10,398 nt of DNA, from contig JASBSH010000172.1 of NCBI GenBank assembly GCA_030149025.1, forward strand, positions 1 to 10,398, written 5' to 3'. The DNA is from Actinomycetales bacterium. GTDB taxonomy: Bacteria; Actinomycetota; Actinomycetes; Actinomycetales; BWSM-131. A program made the translations under genes and the position numbers. The stretch's first letter is position 1. Every line of letters begins with the position of its first letter. Below, piece after piece: positions 1 through 6,976 of this stretch. Under the pieces are notes generated by a model. The model did no database searches, was not told the origin of the DNA, and was given only the letters and a program-made list of their open reading frames with translations.

Positions 1-436
1 CGAGCTGGGCGCGCGGCCCGCCCTCCCGGTAGGCGCGGGTGGCCCACCGGCCCATGTCCCCCTTCTTGTACGCAACGAGCAGTTTGGCCGCCTGCAACCG
101 CCGGTCCTGCCTCTCGCGCTCGGCCTGGGCGGCGTCGCGATCGCGAAGCGCCTGCTCACGGGCCTCCAGCGCGGCGCCGGCGCGTTGCGCCAGGTCGAGC
201 AGTCGCGCCTGCGCCGCCCGGACCTGCTCCTGCTGTTGCTGCACCTGCTCCTGCAGCCGATCCGCCTGGCCGCGCTGCCGCCGAACCTCCTCGGCACTCG
301 GCGCCGGATCCACAGCGGCCGCCGAGGCGACGGTCGCCCGCGCACCCCCCTCGAACCCCAGCAGGAGCGCGAGAAGCAGCGGGAAGACGGACCACACCAC
401 GGTCGGGCGTTGTTGCAACAGGCGCAAGATCGTCAT
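1..436 (-). CDS. Secreted coiled-coil protein, probable N-terminus of an NlpC/P60 (C40) cell-wall hydrolase (partial)
   Basis: Only the first 145 residues lie in the window; the frame stays open to the left edge. Residues 1-33 look like a signal peptide or anchor: a basic start (MTILRLLQQR), a hydrophobic core at about 13-29 (VVWSVFPLLLALLLGF), then small residues and an Ala-rich stretch. From about 48 to 120 the protein is a Gln/Glu/Arg/Ala-rich coiled coil (for example LQEQVQQQQEQVRAAQARL). Then comes AYKKGDMGRWATRAYREGG, which resembles the segment after the coiled coil in actinobacterial C40 endopeptidases related to RipA. Such proteins cut peptidoglycan stem peptides outside the cell. 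The catalytic Cys-His domain would lie beyond the window, so the enzyme name is inference. The ATG at 436 is chosen because it gives the signal peptide; the Shine-Dalgarno is weak (ACGAGG next to the ATG). It is divergent from the aldo/keto reductase. Confidence 0.75.
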   Translation of the reverse strand, partial: MTILRLLQQRPTVVWSVFPLLLALLLGFEGGARATVASAAAVDPAPSAEEVRRQRGQADRLQEQVQQQQEQVRAAQARLLDLAQRAGAALEAREQALRDRDAAQAERERQDRRLQAAKLLVAYKKGDMGRWATRAYREGGPRAQL

Positions 437-622
437 CCTCGTCCATGGTCGGGGCAGAGTTCCCGGAACCACACACGGGACGCTCGCAGGTCAACTATGG
501 GGGAGTTATCGGCAGCCGCGGGACGAGAACGAAGAATTCCTGTGGACAAACCGGACGGTTTCGGCAGCCAGGGTGACCCGCCAGCACGGCCCGTGTCTCT
601 GCCCTGACATAGGGTGATCGCC
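437..622. promoter_or_regulatory. Divergent intergenic region between the cell-wall protein and the aldo/keto reductase
   Basis: This 186-base gap separates two genes that read away from each other, so it should hold both promoters. For the rightward gene a TAGGGT box (610-615) lies seven bases before the GTG at 623 and could be the -10 of a leaderless transcript, but I see no good -35. The same bases (AGGGTGA) can also be read as a Shine-Dalgarno, so the two explanations compete. For the leftward gene I find no convincing -35/-10 pair. I looked for a c-di-AMP (ydaO-type) leader, which is known upstream of some actinobacterial cell-wall hydrolases, and did not recognise its conserved core. 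Confidence 0.35.
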
Positions 623-1603
623 GTGGCTGACGTGACGGAGATGACTTACCGCCCGCTCGGCGCCAGCGGCCTGATGGTGTCGACGGTGGGGCTGGGCTGC
701 AACAACTTCGGTTCGCGGGTGGACGAGGCGGGGACGCGGCAGGTGGTGCACGCGGCTTTGGACGCCGGCATCACCCTCTTCGACAGCGCCGACAGCTACG
801 GGGGGACGGCGGGGCGCAGCGAGCAGCTGCTCGGCAAGGCGCTCGGCAGCCGGCGAGCCGACGTCGTGCTCGCCACCAAGTTCGGATCGGACCTGGGCGG
901 CGCCAACGGTCCCGACTGGGGCGCACGCGGCTCGCGCCGCTACATCCTCACCGCCGTCGAAGCCAGTCTCCAGCGGCTCGGCACGGACTGGATCGACCTG
1001 TATCAGCTGCACTGGCCCGACCCGGTCACTCCGATGGAGGAGACCCTCGCCGCCCTGGACGACATCGTCAGGGAGGGCAAGGTCCGCTACATCGGGCACT
1101 CCAACCTGACCGCGTGGCAGGCGGTGGACGCGGACTGGATTGCCCGCAGCAACGGCTCCACGCCGTTCATCTCCGCACAGAACGAGTACTCGCTGCTGAA
1201 CCGAGGGGTCGAGTCGGACTTGGTGCCCGCGTGCGAGCACCTCGGGCTCGGCCTGCTGCCCTACTTCCCCCTGGCGTCCGGTCTGCTGACGGGGAAGTAC
1301 CGGCGCGGGGCATCGGCTCCGCAGGGCACCCGTCTCGCCTCGGTGCCCGCTCGCCTCGAGTCCGCCGACTTCGACCGGATTGAGGCTCTGGAGAGATTCG
1401 CCGCCGACCGGGGGATCGGCCTGCTGGACGTCGCCATCGGTGGCCTGGCCGCCCAGCCGGCCGTGGCGTCGGTCATCGCCGGCGCGACCAGGCCTGAGCA
1501 GGTGCGCGCGAACGCGGCCGCCGCGGCATGGGCACCGACCGCGGAGGATCTCGTGCTCCTCGACGAGATTGCGCCGGCGCCGCCTCCACCCGGACGGCGG
1601 TGA
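623..1603 (+). CDS. Aldo/keto reductase family oxidoreductase
   Basis: This 326-residue protein is a cytoplasmic (alpha/beta)8-barrel oxidoreductase that would use NADPH to reduce aldehydes or ketones. The family tetrad is complete: Asp54 and Tyr59 in DSADSYG, Lys86 in LATKFGSD and His130 in YQLHWPDP. The N-terminal strand YRPLGASGLMVSTVGLGCNNFG, the GHSN segment near 158-161 and the late SVIAGATRPEQV cofactor-binding segment (from about 283) are typical of the bacterial YajO/Tas-like branch, whose substrates are usually unknown. Length is normal. I prefer the GTG at 623, which has AGGGTGA five bases upstream (or a -10 box for a leaderless start). A GTG at 614 is also in frame, and the ATG at 641 begins exactly at the conserved MTYRPLG but has almost no room for a ribosome site. 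An MFS gene follows 67 bases later on the same strand and may be co-transcribed. Confidence 0.93.
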   Translation: MADVTEMTYRPLGASGLMVSTVGLGCNNFGSRVDEAGTRQVVHAALDAGITLFDSADSYGGTAGRSEQLLGKALGSRRADVVLATKFGSDLGGANGPDWGARGSRRYILTAVEASLQRLGTDWIDLYQLHWPDPVTPMEETLAALDDIVREGKVRYIGHSNLTAWQAVDADWIARSNGSTPFISAQNEYSLLNRGVESDLVPACEHLGLGLLPYFPLASGLLTGKYRRGASAPQGTRLASVPARLESADFDRIEALERFAADRGIGLLDVAIGGLAAQPAVASVIAGATRPEQVRANAAAAAWAPTAEDLVLLDEIAPAPPPPGRR

Positions 1604-1670
1604 TCGACCGGCTCATCGGGACGGCGAGGGGCACGACCGCCTGACGTCCGGGCGTGCCATCCTGCCTGTC

Positions 1671-2897
1671 GTGCTGCGCCCCTACCGAGACGTCCTCGCG
1701 GTGCGCGGCGCACCGGGCTTCGTGGCGGCAGGCCTGGTCGCACGCCTGCCGATCTCGATGCTCGGGATTGGCATCGTCTTCCTCGTCCAGGGCAGCACGG
1801 GCTCCTACAGCCTCGCCGGCGCCGTGGCGGCCACGTTCGGGGTCGTGCAGGCGGCGGCATCACCCCTCGTCGCCGGCGCGGTCGACCGCTACGGACAGGC
1901 ACGGATCATGCTGCCGGCGATCGGGGTGCACGTCGCCGGGCTGCTGCTGCTCGTCGCCTCCAGCGTCCTGCACGCACCCCGGTGGACGACCTTCGTGGCT
2001 GCAGCGGTGGCCGGTGGCACGATCGGTTCGGTCGGTGCCCTGGTCCGCGCCCGCTGGTCGTATGTGCTGGCAGGGTCGACGAGGCGAGCGGCGTTGCTGC
2101 ACACGGCCTTCTCGCTGGAGTCGGTGCTCGACGAGGTTGTCTTCGTCACCGGGCCGATCCTCGTCACCGCCCTGGCCGTCGGCGTGACGCCCGTTGCGGG
2201 GATCGTCACCGCCGCGGCTGCCGTGGCGATCGGCGGGACGGCGCTGATGCTCCAGCGGAGCACCGAGCCGGCACCCTCGCGTGCCCGCCCCGTCCAGGGC
2301 ACGGGGGTCCTGCGCAGCCGGGGGATGGTCGTGCTTGTCGTCGCCTTCGTCTGCGTGGGCGGGATCTTCGGCGCGGTGGACGTCGCCACGGTGGCGTTCA
2401 CCGCGGACCGCGGGGTCCCCGGGGCGGCCGGCTGGGTGCTCGCGGCCTTCGCTTTCGGCAGCCTGCTGGCCGGTGTCGGTTACGGGGCGGTCCACTGGAG
2501 GAGCCCTGCCGGGCGGCGGTTCGTCCTCGGTGTCGTGCTGCTGGCGATCGGGGTTGCTCCGGTCATGCTCGTCCAGCAGGTGGTGCTGCTCGCCGTCGTC
2601 GTGTTCGTCGCAGGGTTCGCGATCTCGCCCATGCTCATCAGCGGTAACGCCCTGGTGCAGGAGCTCGTGGTGCCGACCCGGCTGACCGAGGGACTCGCCT
2701 GGGTCGCGACCTCGATCGGCCTTGGCGTGGCCGCAGGCTCCGCCCTGACCGGTGCCGCCGTGGACGCACTCGGCGCGCGCCGGGCCTTCACCGTGCCCGT
2801 GGCGGCCGGGCTGCTCGCGGCCCTGGTGGTGCTGGTGTTCGCCCGGTGGCTGCACCCGGGACCAAGGTTCGTCGTCAGATCGCGTCGCCGTTCCTAG
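1671..2897 (+). CDS. MFS transporter
   Basis: This 408-residue protein is very hydrophobic, with about twelve predicted membrane segments, the normal number for the major facilitator superfamily. A motif-A-like loop after the second helix (GAVDRYGQAR, about 69-78) supports the family. The opening MLRPYRDVLAVRGAPGF followed by VARLPISMLGIGIVFLV is characteristic of a large group of actinobacterial MFS proteins with no assigned substrate; several relatives are called drug-efflux-like. The centre (about 193-218) is a polar, Pro/Arg-rich loop between the two six-helix halves, and the tail is basic (VVRSRRRS). The GTG at 1671 is chosen because it starts this conserved N-terminus and no other in-frame start lies close by. 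I see no clear Shine-Dalgarno. The frame stays open upstream into the reductase gene, but that part is antisense-like and not MFS. Substrate and direction of transport cannot be inferred. Confidence 0.92.
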   Translation: MLRPYRDVLAVRGAPGFVAAGLVARLPISMLGIGIVFLVQGSTGSYSLAGAVAATFGVVQAAASPLVAGAVDRYGQARIMLPAIGVHVAGLLLLVASSVLHAPRWTTFVAAAVAGGTIGSVGALVRARWSYVLAGSTRRAALLHTAFSLESVLDEVVFVTGPILVTALAVGVTPVAGIVTAAAAVAIGGTALMLQRSTEPAPSRARPVQGTGVLRSRGMVVLVVAFVCVGGIFGAVDVATVAFTADRGVPGAAGWVLAAFAFGSLLAGVGYGAVHWRSPAGRRFVLGVVLLAIGVAPVMLVQQVVLLAVVVFVAGFAISPMLISGNALVQELVVPTRLTEGLAWVATSIGLGVAAGSALTGAAVDALGARRAFTVPVAAGLLAALVVLVFARWLHPGPRFVVRSRRRS

Positions 2898-2898
2898 C

Positions 2899-2904
2899 TA
2901 GCAT
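2899..2904 (+). promoter_or_regulatory. Candidate -10 box for a leaderless cueP transcript
   Basis: TAGCAT fits the actinobacterial TANNNT -10 pattern and ends six bases before the ATG at 2911, placing a transcription start at or next to the start codon. The short gap after the MFS stop contains no Shine-Dalgarno, which supports a leaderless start. The -35 region is not recognisable, so the call is tentative. Confidence 0.45.
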
Positions 2905-2910
2905 TCGCAT

Positions 2911-3474
2911 ATGCGACGAATGCTCACCGCTGCCCTTTCTGCGTTGGTTCTGCTCGCCGGCTGCTCAGCTCAGGCCTCGCCGGACGCGGCGCCGGACGCC
3001 GGTTCGTTCCTGCAGGAGCACGGCCTGTCCGGTAACGCGGTGAAGGTCATCGACGAGCTGGAGCAGCTCGGGGGAGCGGACCGGCCGACGGAGTTCACCG
3101 CCTCGGTACGGCCCGGCGAGCTCCTGCTGTCGGACGGTGAGGACGAGTTCTCCATGCCGTTGCCGGAGGACCGCTTCTACCTCTCGATCGCCCCGTACGC
3201 CGAGAAGACCCACGACTGCTACTTCCACAGCCTGACGACGTGCCAGGGGGAGCTGACCGAGCAGGACGTCCACGTGAAGATCGTGGACAAGGGGACCGGC
3301 GACGTGCTCGTCGACGAGGAGCAGACGACGAACCCCAACGGGTTCGTGGGCTTCTGGCTGCCGAAGGACGTCGACGCAACCGTCTCCGTGTCCCACTCCG
3401 GCCTCACGGCTCAGCAGGAGTTCTCGACCGGACCCAACGACGCGACCTGCATGACGACGCTCAAGCTGGCCTGA
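2911..3474 (+). CDS. cueP: CueP-family copper-binding lipoprotein
   Basis: This 187-residue protein begins with a lipoprotein signal peptide: MRRMLTAALSALVLLAG followed by Cys18 (lipobox LLAGC), so it should be lipid-anchored outside the membrane. The mature part matches the CueP family, best known as a periplasmic copper-binding protein in Salmonella. The diagnostic block FYLSIAPYAEKTHDCYFHSL (about 89-108) leads into TTC and carries Cys103 and Cys111. A second block, NGFVGFWLPKD (143-153), follows, and the C-terminal TCMTTLKL supplies Cys180. These three cysteines correspond to the conserved CueP cysteines implicated in copper binding. The likely role is to bind copper outside the cell and limit its toxicity. 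No other copper gene (CopA, CueR/CsoR, multicopper oxidase) is visible nearby. The ATG lies 13 bases after the MFS stop and probably has its own leaderless promoter. It converges with the pirin gene. Confidence 0.9.
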   Translation: MRRMLTAALSALVLLAGCSAQASPDAAPDAGSFLQEHGLSGNAVKVIDELEQLGGADRPTEFTASVRPGELLLSDGEDEFSMPLPEDRFYLSIAPYAEKTHDCYFHSLTTCQGELTEQDVHVKIVDKGTGDVLVDEEQTTNPNGFVGFWLPKDVDATVSVSHSGLTAQQEFSTGPNDATCMTTLKLA

Positions 3475-3510
3475 TCCTCAGCTCAGGACGGCGGCCGCGC
3501 GCTCTGGAGG

Positions 3511-4494
3511 TCAACCCTCCACGATCGTCGTGGGCGCGCCGTGCACCGCGGGGATGCGACCGAGCCGACCGGCCTGGAAGTCCTCGAACGCCTGGACCAG
3601 TTCGGCGCGGTTGTTCATGACGAACGGCCCGGCCCAGGCGATCGGCTCGCGGATCGGCCGCCCACCGAGCACGAGGACCTCGAGGTTGGGCTCCGCCACC
3701 GACTGGGACGCGCTCGCGGCCACGGCCAGCCAGTCGCCGTGGCCGAGCACGGCAAGCTGTCCCTTCCGGAACGGCTGCTGCTTGGGTCCCACGGTTCCCT
3801 CGCCCGCGAGGACGTAGACCAGGGCGTTGAACTCGGGTTGCCACGGGATGCTCATCCGCGCGCCGGGGCTCACTGTCGCGTGCAGCAGCGTGATCGGCGT
3901 CGTCGTGATGCCCGGGCCCCGGTGACCTGCGACGTCTCCGGCGATGACCCGGACCAGCGCGCCGCCGTCCTGGGTGGTCAGCAGCGCCGAGTCGTTGCCG
4001 CGCAGGTCCTGGTACCGCGGCGACGCCATCTTCTGTGCGCGCGGGAGGTTCACCCACAGCTGCACGCCGTGGAACAGGCCGCCGCTCGCCACGAGAGCCT
4101 CCGGTGGCCGCTCGATATGAAGCAGACCGCTGCCGGCAGTCATCCACTGGGTGTCGCCGTTGGTGATCACCCCGCCGCCACCGTTGGAGTCCTGGTGCTC
4201 GAAGATGCCGTCCACGATGTAGGTGACCGTCTAGAAGCCGCGGTGCGGGTGCCAGGACGTGCCCTTGGGCTCACCCGGGGCGTACTCGACCTCGCCCATC
4301 TGGTCCATGTGGATGAAGGGGTCGAGGTCGGCGAGATCGGCCCCGGCGAAGGCCCGGCGGACGGGGAACCCCTCACCCTCGAACCCGCTCGGCGCGGTGG
4401 ACAGCGCCTTGAGCGGGCGCTCTCGCAGCGTCACCGGGTCCGGCGTGGGGATGCGCGGAAGGACGGTGACGTCCGGGACGGTGATCGCGGGCAT
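3511..4494 (-). pseudogene. Pirin-family protein gene interrupted by an in-frame amber codon
   Basis: Read from the ATG at 4494 the frame encodes a 327-codon pirin, a bicupin iron protein; relatives act as transcription cofactors or quercetinases. Codon 88 (4233-4231) is TAG, directly after WHPHRGF, where pirins normally have Glu in HPHRGFETVTY. A single GAG-to-TAG change explains it. The same frame continues with TVTYIVDGIFEHQD and stays intact to the stop at 3511. All four metal ligands are still encoded: His82 and His84 before the break, His126 and Glu128 (LLHIERP) after it. The C-terminal cupin has its usual features (SIPWQPEFNALVYVLAGEG). The upstream piece alone (87 residues) lacks half of the metal site. 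A GTG at 4215 could restart the rest but has no ribosome site and would lack two histidines. The start is supported by GGAGGT four bases upstream. A recent nonsense mutation or a sequencing error are the main readings. Confidence 0.88.
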
Positions 4495-4498
4495 GGCG

Positions 4499-4504
4499 AC
4501 CTCC
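4499..4504 (-). promoter_or_regulatory. Shine-Dalgarno of the pirin gene
   Basis: GGAGGT on the minus strand lies four bases before the ATG at 4494. It decides the start against the further upstream in-frame ATG near 4539, which has no comparable site. Confidence 0.75.
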
Positions 4505-4511
4505 AATGAAG

Positions 4512-4523
4512 TTGAACGTTTAA
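4512..4523. promoter_or_regulatory. Near-palindromic operator candidate upstream of the pirin gene
   Basis: TTGAACGTTTAA is a 12-bp palindrome with one mismatched pair, centred about 24 bases before the pirin ATG and standing out as an AT-rich patch in GC-rich DNA. Its position between the likely promoter and the Shine-Dalgarno suits a repressor site, and sites of this shape are common for MarR/TetR-type regulators. No regulator gene lies in the window, so the binding protein is unknown. Confidence 0.4.
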
Positions 4524-4578
4524 GCACTACAGGAACCATCGACGGTGGCCGCGTATTCCCGCACCTGTCGATTCTGCG

Positions 4579-4606
4579 CCCCCGCCGCGAACGCCCGCAG
4601 CGGGGG
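4579..4606 (-). terminator. GC-rich hairpin after ftsH, likely terminator
   Basis: Read on the minus strand, two 11-base arms (CCCCCGCTGCG and CGCGGCGGGGG) can pair completely if one U-G pair is allowed, around a six-base loop. The hairpin begins about 20 bases after the ftsH stop at 4627. No U-tract follows, as is often the case in actinomycetes. It would separate ftsH from the pirin gene that follows on the same strand. Confidence 0.6.
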
Positions 4607-4626
4607 GAGTGACCGTTGCGGGGTGT

Positions 4627-6651
4627 TCAGGAGCTCGCGACGTCCTGTCCGCCACGCTGCGCGGGCACGAGGCCGTTCACGTCCTGGGAGGCGACGCGCT
4701 GCTCGATCTGCCGGAGGTCCGCCAGCGTGAGGTTCTCCTTGTCGAGGAGCTCCTCGGCGATGGCGTCGAGCAGGGGGCGGTTGGCCGCCAGCAGCCGGTA
4801 GGCGTCCTCGTGCGCCTCGGCCAGCAGCTCCTCGGCAACCTCGCGGACCAGCATGCCGACGTCCCCGCCCATCCGGACCGTGTCGTCGTCCACGAGCAGG
4901 TAGCCGAGCCGGGACATGCCGTACTTCGTGACCATGGCGAGCGCCCGCTTCGTGGCGTGGTCCAGGTCGCCGTGAGCGCCCTGGGTGTACTCGCCGTCCA
5001 GCAGCAGCTCCTCGGCCGCCCGGCCGCCCATCGCCACCCGGAGGTCGGAGAGGGCCTTGCCCCGCGTCAGGAACACGTCGTCGTTGCCCGACATCCACGT
5101 GACGCCGCCGGCCGGGCCGCGGGGGACGATCGACACCTGGACCGGGTCGTCCGCCGCGGGCAGCAGCAGGGCGGCGACGGTGTGGCCTGCCTCGTGCCAG
5201 GCGGTCACCTTCCGGTCGAACTCGGTGACGAGCGCCGAGGTGCGGGCGCGACCGAGCGCGACCGTGGCCAGGGCGGCGTCGAAGCACGCGGCGTCCACCA
5301 CGACCTGACCGCGCCGCGCGGCCTCCATACAGGCCTCGTTGACGACCTGGGCGAGGTCCGCGCCGCTCATGCCCGGGCTGCGGCGGGCGAGTGCGGTCAG
5401 GTCCACGTCCGGGCCGACGGGCTTGCCCGCGGTGTGGACGGCCAGGATCTGGCTGCGCCCGCGGCGGTCCGGTGCCGGGACCTGGATCTGCCGGTCGAGG
5501 CGCCCCGGCCGCGTGAGGGCAGGGTCCAGCACATCGGCGCGGTTCGTCGCCGCCAGCACGATGATGCGGCTCGTCCTGTCGAACCCGTCCATCTCGTTCA
5601 GCAGGGAGATGAGCGTGTTCTCACGCTCGCCGTCCGCGCCCTGGGTCGGGCCAGCCGCCCTGGCCTTGCCGACCGCATCGATCTCGTCGATGAAGACGAT
5701 GGCCGAACCGGCCTTCCGCGCCTTGTCGAACAGCTCGCGGACACGCTTGGCACCCACGCCGGCGAAGGTCTCGACGAAGTCGCTGCCCGCCAGCGCGAAG
5801 AAGGGGACGCCGGCCTCACCGGCGACGGCCCGGGCGAGCAGCGTCTTGCCGGTGCCGGGCGGGCCGACGAGGAGGGCTCCACGCGGCGGGCGGGCACCGA
5901 CCCTGGTGAACCGGTCGCCGTCCTTCAGGAACTCCACCAGCTCGGTCATGTCGTGGATCGCCTCGGCGCAGCCCGCGACATCGCTGAACCGCGTGTCCGG
6001 CACGTCGCCGATCTGCTTGGCCCGCTTGCCGGAGAGCTTCCCGATACCGCCGGTCATGGCGCCGGATCGCACGAGCCAGAACAGGAAACCGAGGATCAGG
6101 ACGACGGGCAGCAGCGTCATGAGCAGGGACGACCATGCGCCGGACCCCTGCTTGGTGGTGCTCGTGGTGACGCGCGCGTCGATCAGCGACTGCGTGAGGC
6201 TGTCGGAGAACGCGGAGGGGTACTCCGTGGAGATGGTGTCGCCGCCGGCGGCCTCGCTCCGGGTGAGCACGACGGTCTTGGCCAGGTCGTCGATCTCCGC
6301 CGACTCGATCTTGCCCGCCCTGATCTCACTGATCGCCTGGGACAACGGAACGGGATCGGGGGTGGGGGAGTCGCTGCGGGCGCCGAGGGCGACCCCCGTG
6401 ATGAGGAGGGCGAGCGCGATGACGACGCCGATGACGACGACACGCCGGTGCTGGCTCAGCCACTTCGACCAGCCGGGCTCCCGCGACCCGTTGCCGGTGC
6501 CCTGGGACGGCGCGGAGTAGCGACGGCGTCGGCGGATGCCGGTTCGTGCCGCGGAGCGGCGGTGCGCGATCTGGACGTCGGCGTCCACCTCATCGACTTC
6601 GCCGTAGCGCTGGGCCGCCGCCGGCGCGGCAGCGCGGTGGTTCGGTGGCAT
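4627..6651 (-). CDS. ftsH: FtsH-type membrane-bound ATP-dependent zinc metalloprotease
   Basis: This 674-residue protein has the full FtsH order. Two membrane helices (about 71-90 and 175-194) flank an external domain of about 80 residues. The AAA+ module follows, with Walker A GPPGTGKT (263-270), Walker B IVFIDEID (318-325) and the second region of homology NRADVLDPALTRPGRLDRQI with its arginine fingers. The M41 peptidase has HEAGH (486-490) and the third zinc ligand Asp562 in GDLDHATKRA. FtsH forms hexamers that pull membrane and short-lived cytosolic proteins through the pore and degrade them. Oddities: about 70 residues precede the first helix, including RTGIRRRRRY, far longer than the few residues in E. 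coli FtsH; the pore segment reads TFAGVGA where MFVGVGA is usual; the C-terminal tail is short. The ATG at 6651 is set by AAGGAGG four bases upstream, against an in-frame ATG at 6744. It may be a second FtsH paralogue, which the window cannot show. Confidence 0.95.
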   Translation of the reverse strand: MPPNHRAAAPAAAQRYGEVDEVDADVQIAHRRSAARTGIRRRRRYSAPSQGTGNGSREPGWSKWLSQHRRVVVIGVVIALALLITGVALGARSDSPTPDPVPLSQAISEIRAGKIESAEIDDLAKTVVLTRSEAAGGDTISTEYPSAFSDSLTQSLIDARVTTSTTKQGSGAWSSLLMTLLPVVLILGFLFWLVRSGAMTGGIGKLSGKRAKQIGDVPDTRFSDVAGCAEAIHDMTELVEFLKDGDRFTRVGARPPRGALLVGPPGTGKTLLARAVAGEAGVPFFALAGSDFVETFAGVGAKRVRELFDKARKAGSAIVFIDEIDAVGKARAAGPTQGADGERENTLISLLNEMDGFDRTSRIIVLAATNRADVLDPALTRPGRLDRQIQVPAPDRRGRSQILAVHTAGKPVGPDVDLTALARRSPGMSGADLAQVVNEACMEAARRGQVVVDAACFDAALATVALGRARTSALVTEFDRKVTAWHEAGHTVAALLLPAADDPVQVSIVPRGPAGGVTWMSGNDDVFLTRGKALSDLRVAMGGRAAEELLLDGEYTQGAHGDLDHATKRALAMVTKYGMSRLGYLLVDDDTVRMGGDVGMLVREVAEELLAEAHEDAYRLLAANRPLLDAIAEELLDKENLTLADLRQIEQRVASQDVNGLVPAQRGGQDVASS

Positions 6652-6655
6652 GTGG

Positions 6656-6662
6656 CCTCCTT
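6656..6662 (-). promoter_or_regulatory. Strong Shine-Dalgarno of ftsH
   Basis: AAGGAGG on the minus strand, four bases before the ATG at 6651. It is the best ribosome-binding site in the window and fixes the ftsH start 31 codons downstream of the first in-frame ATG. Confidence 0.85.
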
Positions 6663-6936
6663 GCTGGTGCAGGTGCTGTCCCCGCACCCCATCAGCAGGG
6701 TCGGGCCGCGAGGTGATCGACTTGATGTAAGCGACCGACGTCACATGCGGGACGTCTGCCGCCGATTGGCCGATCCGACCGTTCCACGGTAAGTGGTGGT
6801 CGCGCAGCCGCTTCGGCAGGGTTCGTCAGATCCTCTTCAGCCGGCTCGCTGTCAGCCCGGCGCCAGGGGCCCACGGCCGGACCAAGTAGTCCAGGCAGCT
6901 CTCGTCGTGTGCAATCATCCGGCCCGCCAGCGTCGA
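6663..6936. other. Non-coding gap between ftsH and the vapBC-type operon
   Basis: This divergent gap must hold the ftsH promoter, but I find no convincing -35/-10 pair on the minus strand. Two GACGTC palindromes (6737-6742 and 6751-6756) lie 14 bases apart, about 85-105 bases before the ftsH start, and could form a paired regulator site. The minus strand also has a 40-codon open frame, MTKQSTLAGRMIAHDESCLD onwards (6948-6826), with no ribosome site and no family I recognise; I do not call it a gene. Confidence 0.4.
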
Positions 6937-6940
6937 TTGC

Positions 6941-6975
6941 TTAGTCATGCTTGGCCAAGGCGCGTATGCTTGCAT
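6941..6975 (+). promoter_or_regulatory. Promoter and operator candidates of the vapBC-type operon (leaderless)
   Basis: TATGCT (6965-6970) is a good -10 box and ends six bases before the antitoxin ATG at 6977, so the transcript should start at the start codon. There is no Shine-Dalgarno. TTAGTC (6941-6946) is a weak -35 at 18-base spacing. Between them lies the perfect palindrome CTTGGCCAAG (6950-6959). The heptamer ATGCTTG occurs twice (6947-6953 and 6966-6972, 19 bases apart), and ATGC-TT-GCAT (6966-6975) covers the -10. Type II antitoxins usually bind such repeats in their own promoter, so autoregulation is likely. Confidence 0.55.
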
Positions 6976-6976
6976 C

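Noticed and set aside
437..613. c-di-AMP (ydaO-type) riboswitch before the cell-wall protein gene
   Set aside because: Such leaders occur before actinobacterial cell-wall hydrolases, but I could not find the conserved core or its pairings in this short gap.
1860..2855. Minus-strand frame rich in His, Asp and Gly opposite the MFS gene
   Set aside because: The composition is the typical mirror of a hydrophobic membrane protein in GC-rich DNA; no ribosome site or domain.
4231..4233. Amber codon as programmed readthrough or pyrrolysine
   Set aside because: No methylamine methyltransferase context or readthrough structure is visible, and the position is a conserved Glu in normal pirins; a point mutation is simpler.
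4609..6792. A very long open frame on the plus strand across the ftsH region
   Set aside because: It is antisense to a gene with complete AAA+ and zinc-protease motifs; long antisense frames are expected at this GC content, and its product has no recognisable domain.
6826..6948. A 40-codon minus-strand frame (MTKQSTLAGRMIAHDESCLD onwards) divergent from the vapBC-type operon
   Set aside because: No Shine-Dalgarno or -10 box at the right distance, no recognised family, and the frame continues open upstream through antisense DNA. Homologues with a conserved start would revive it.
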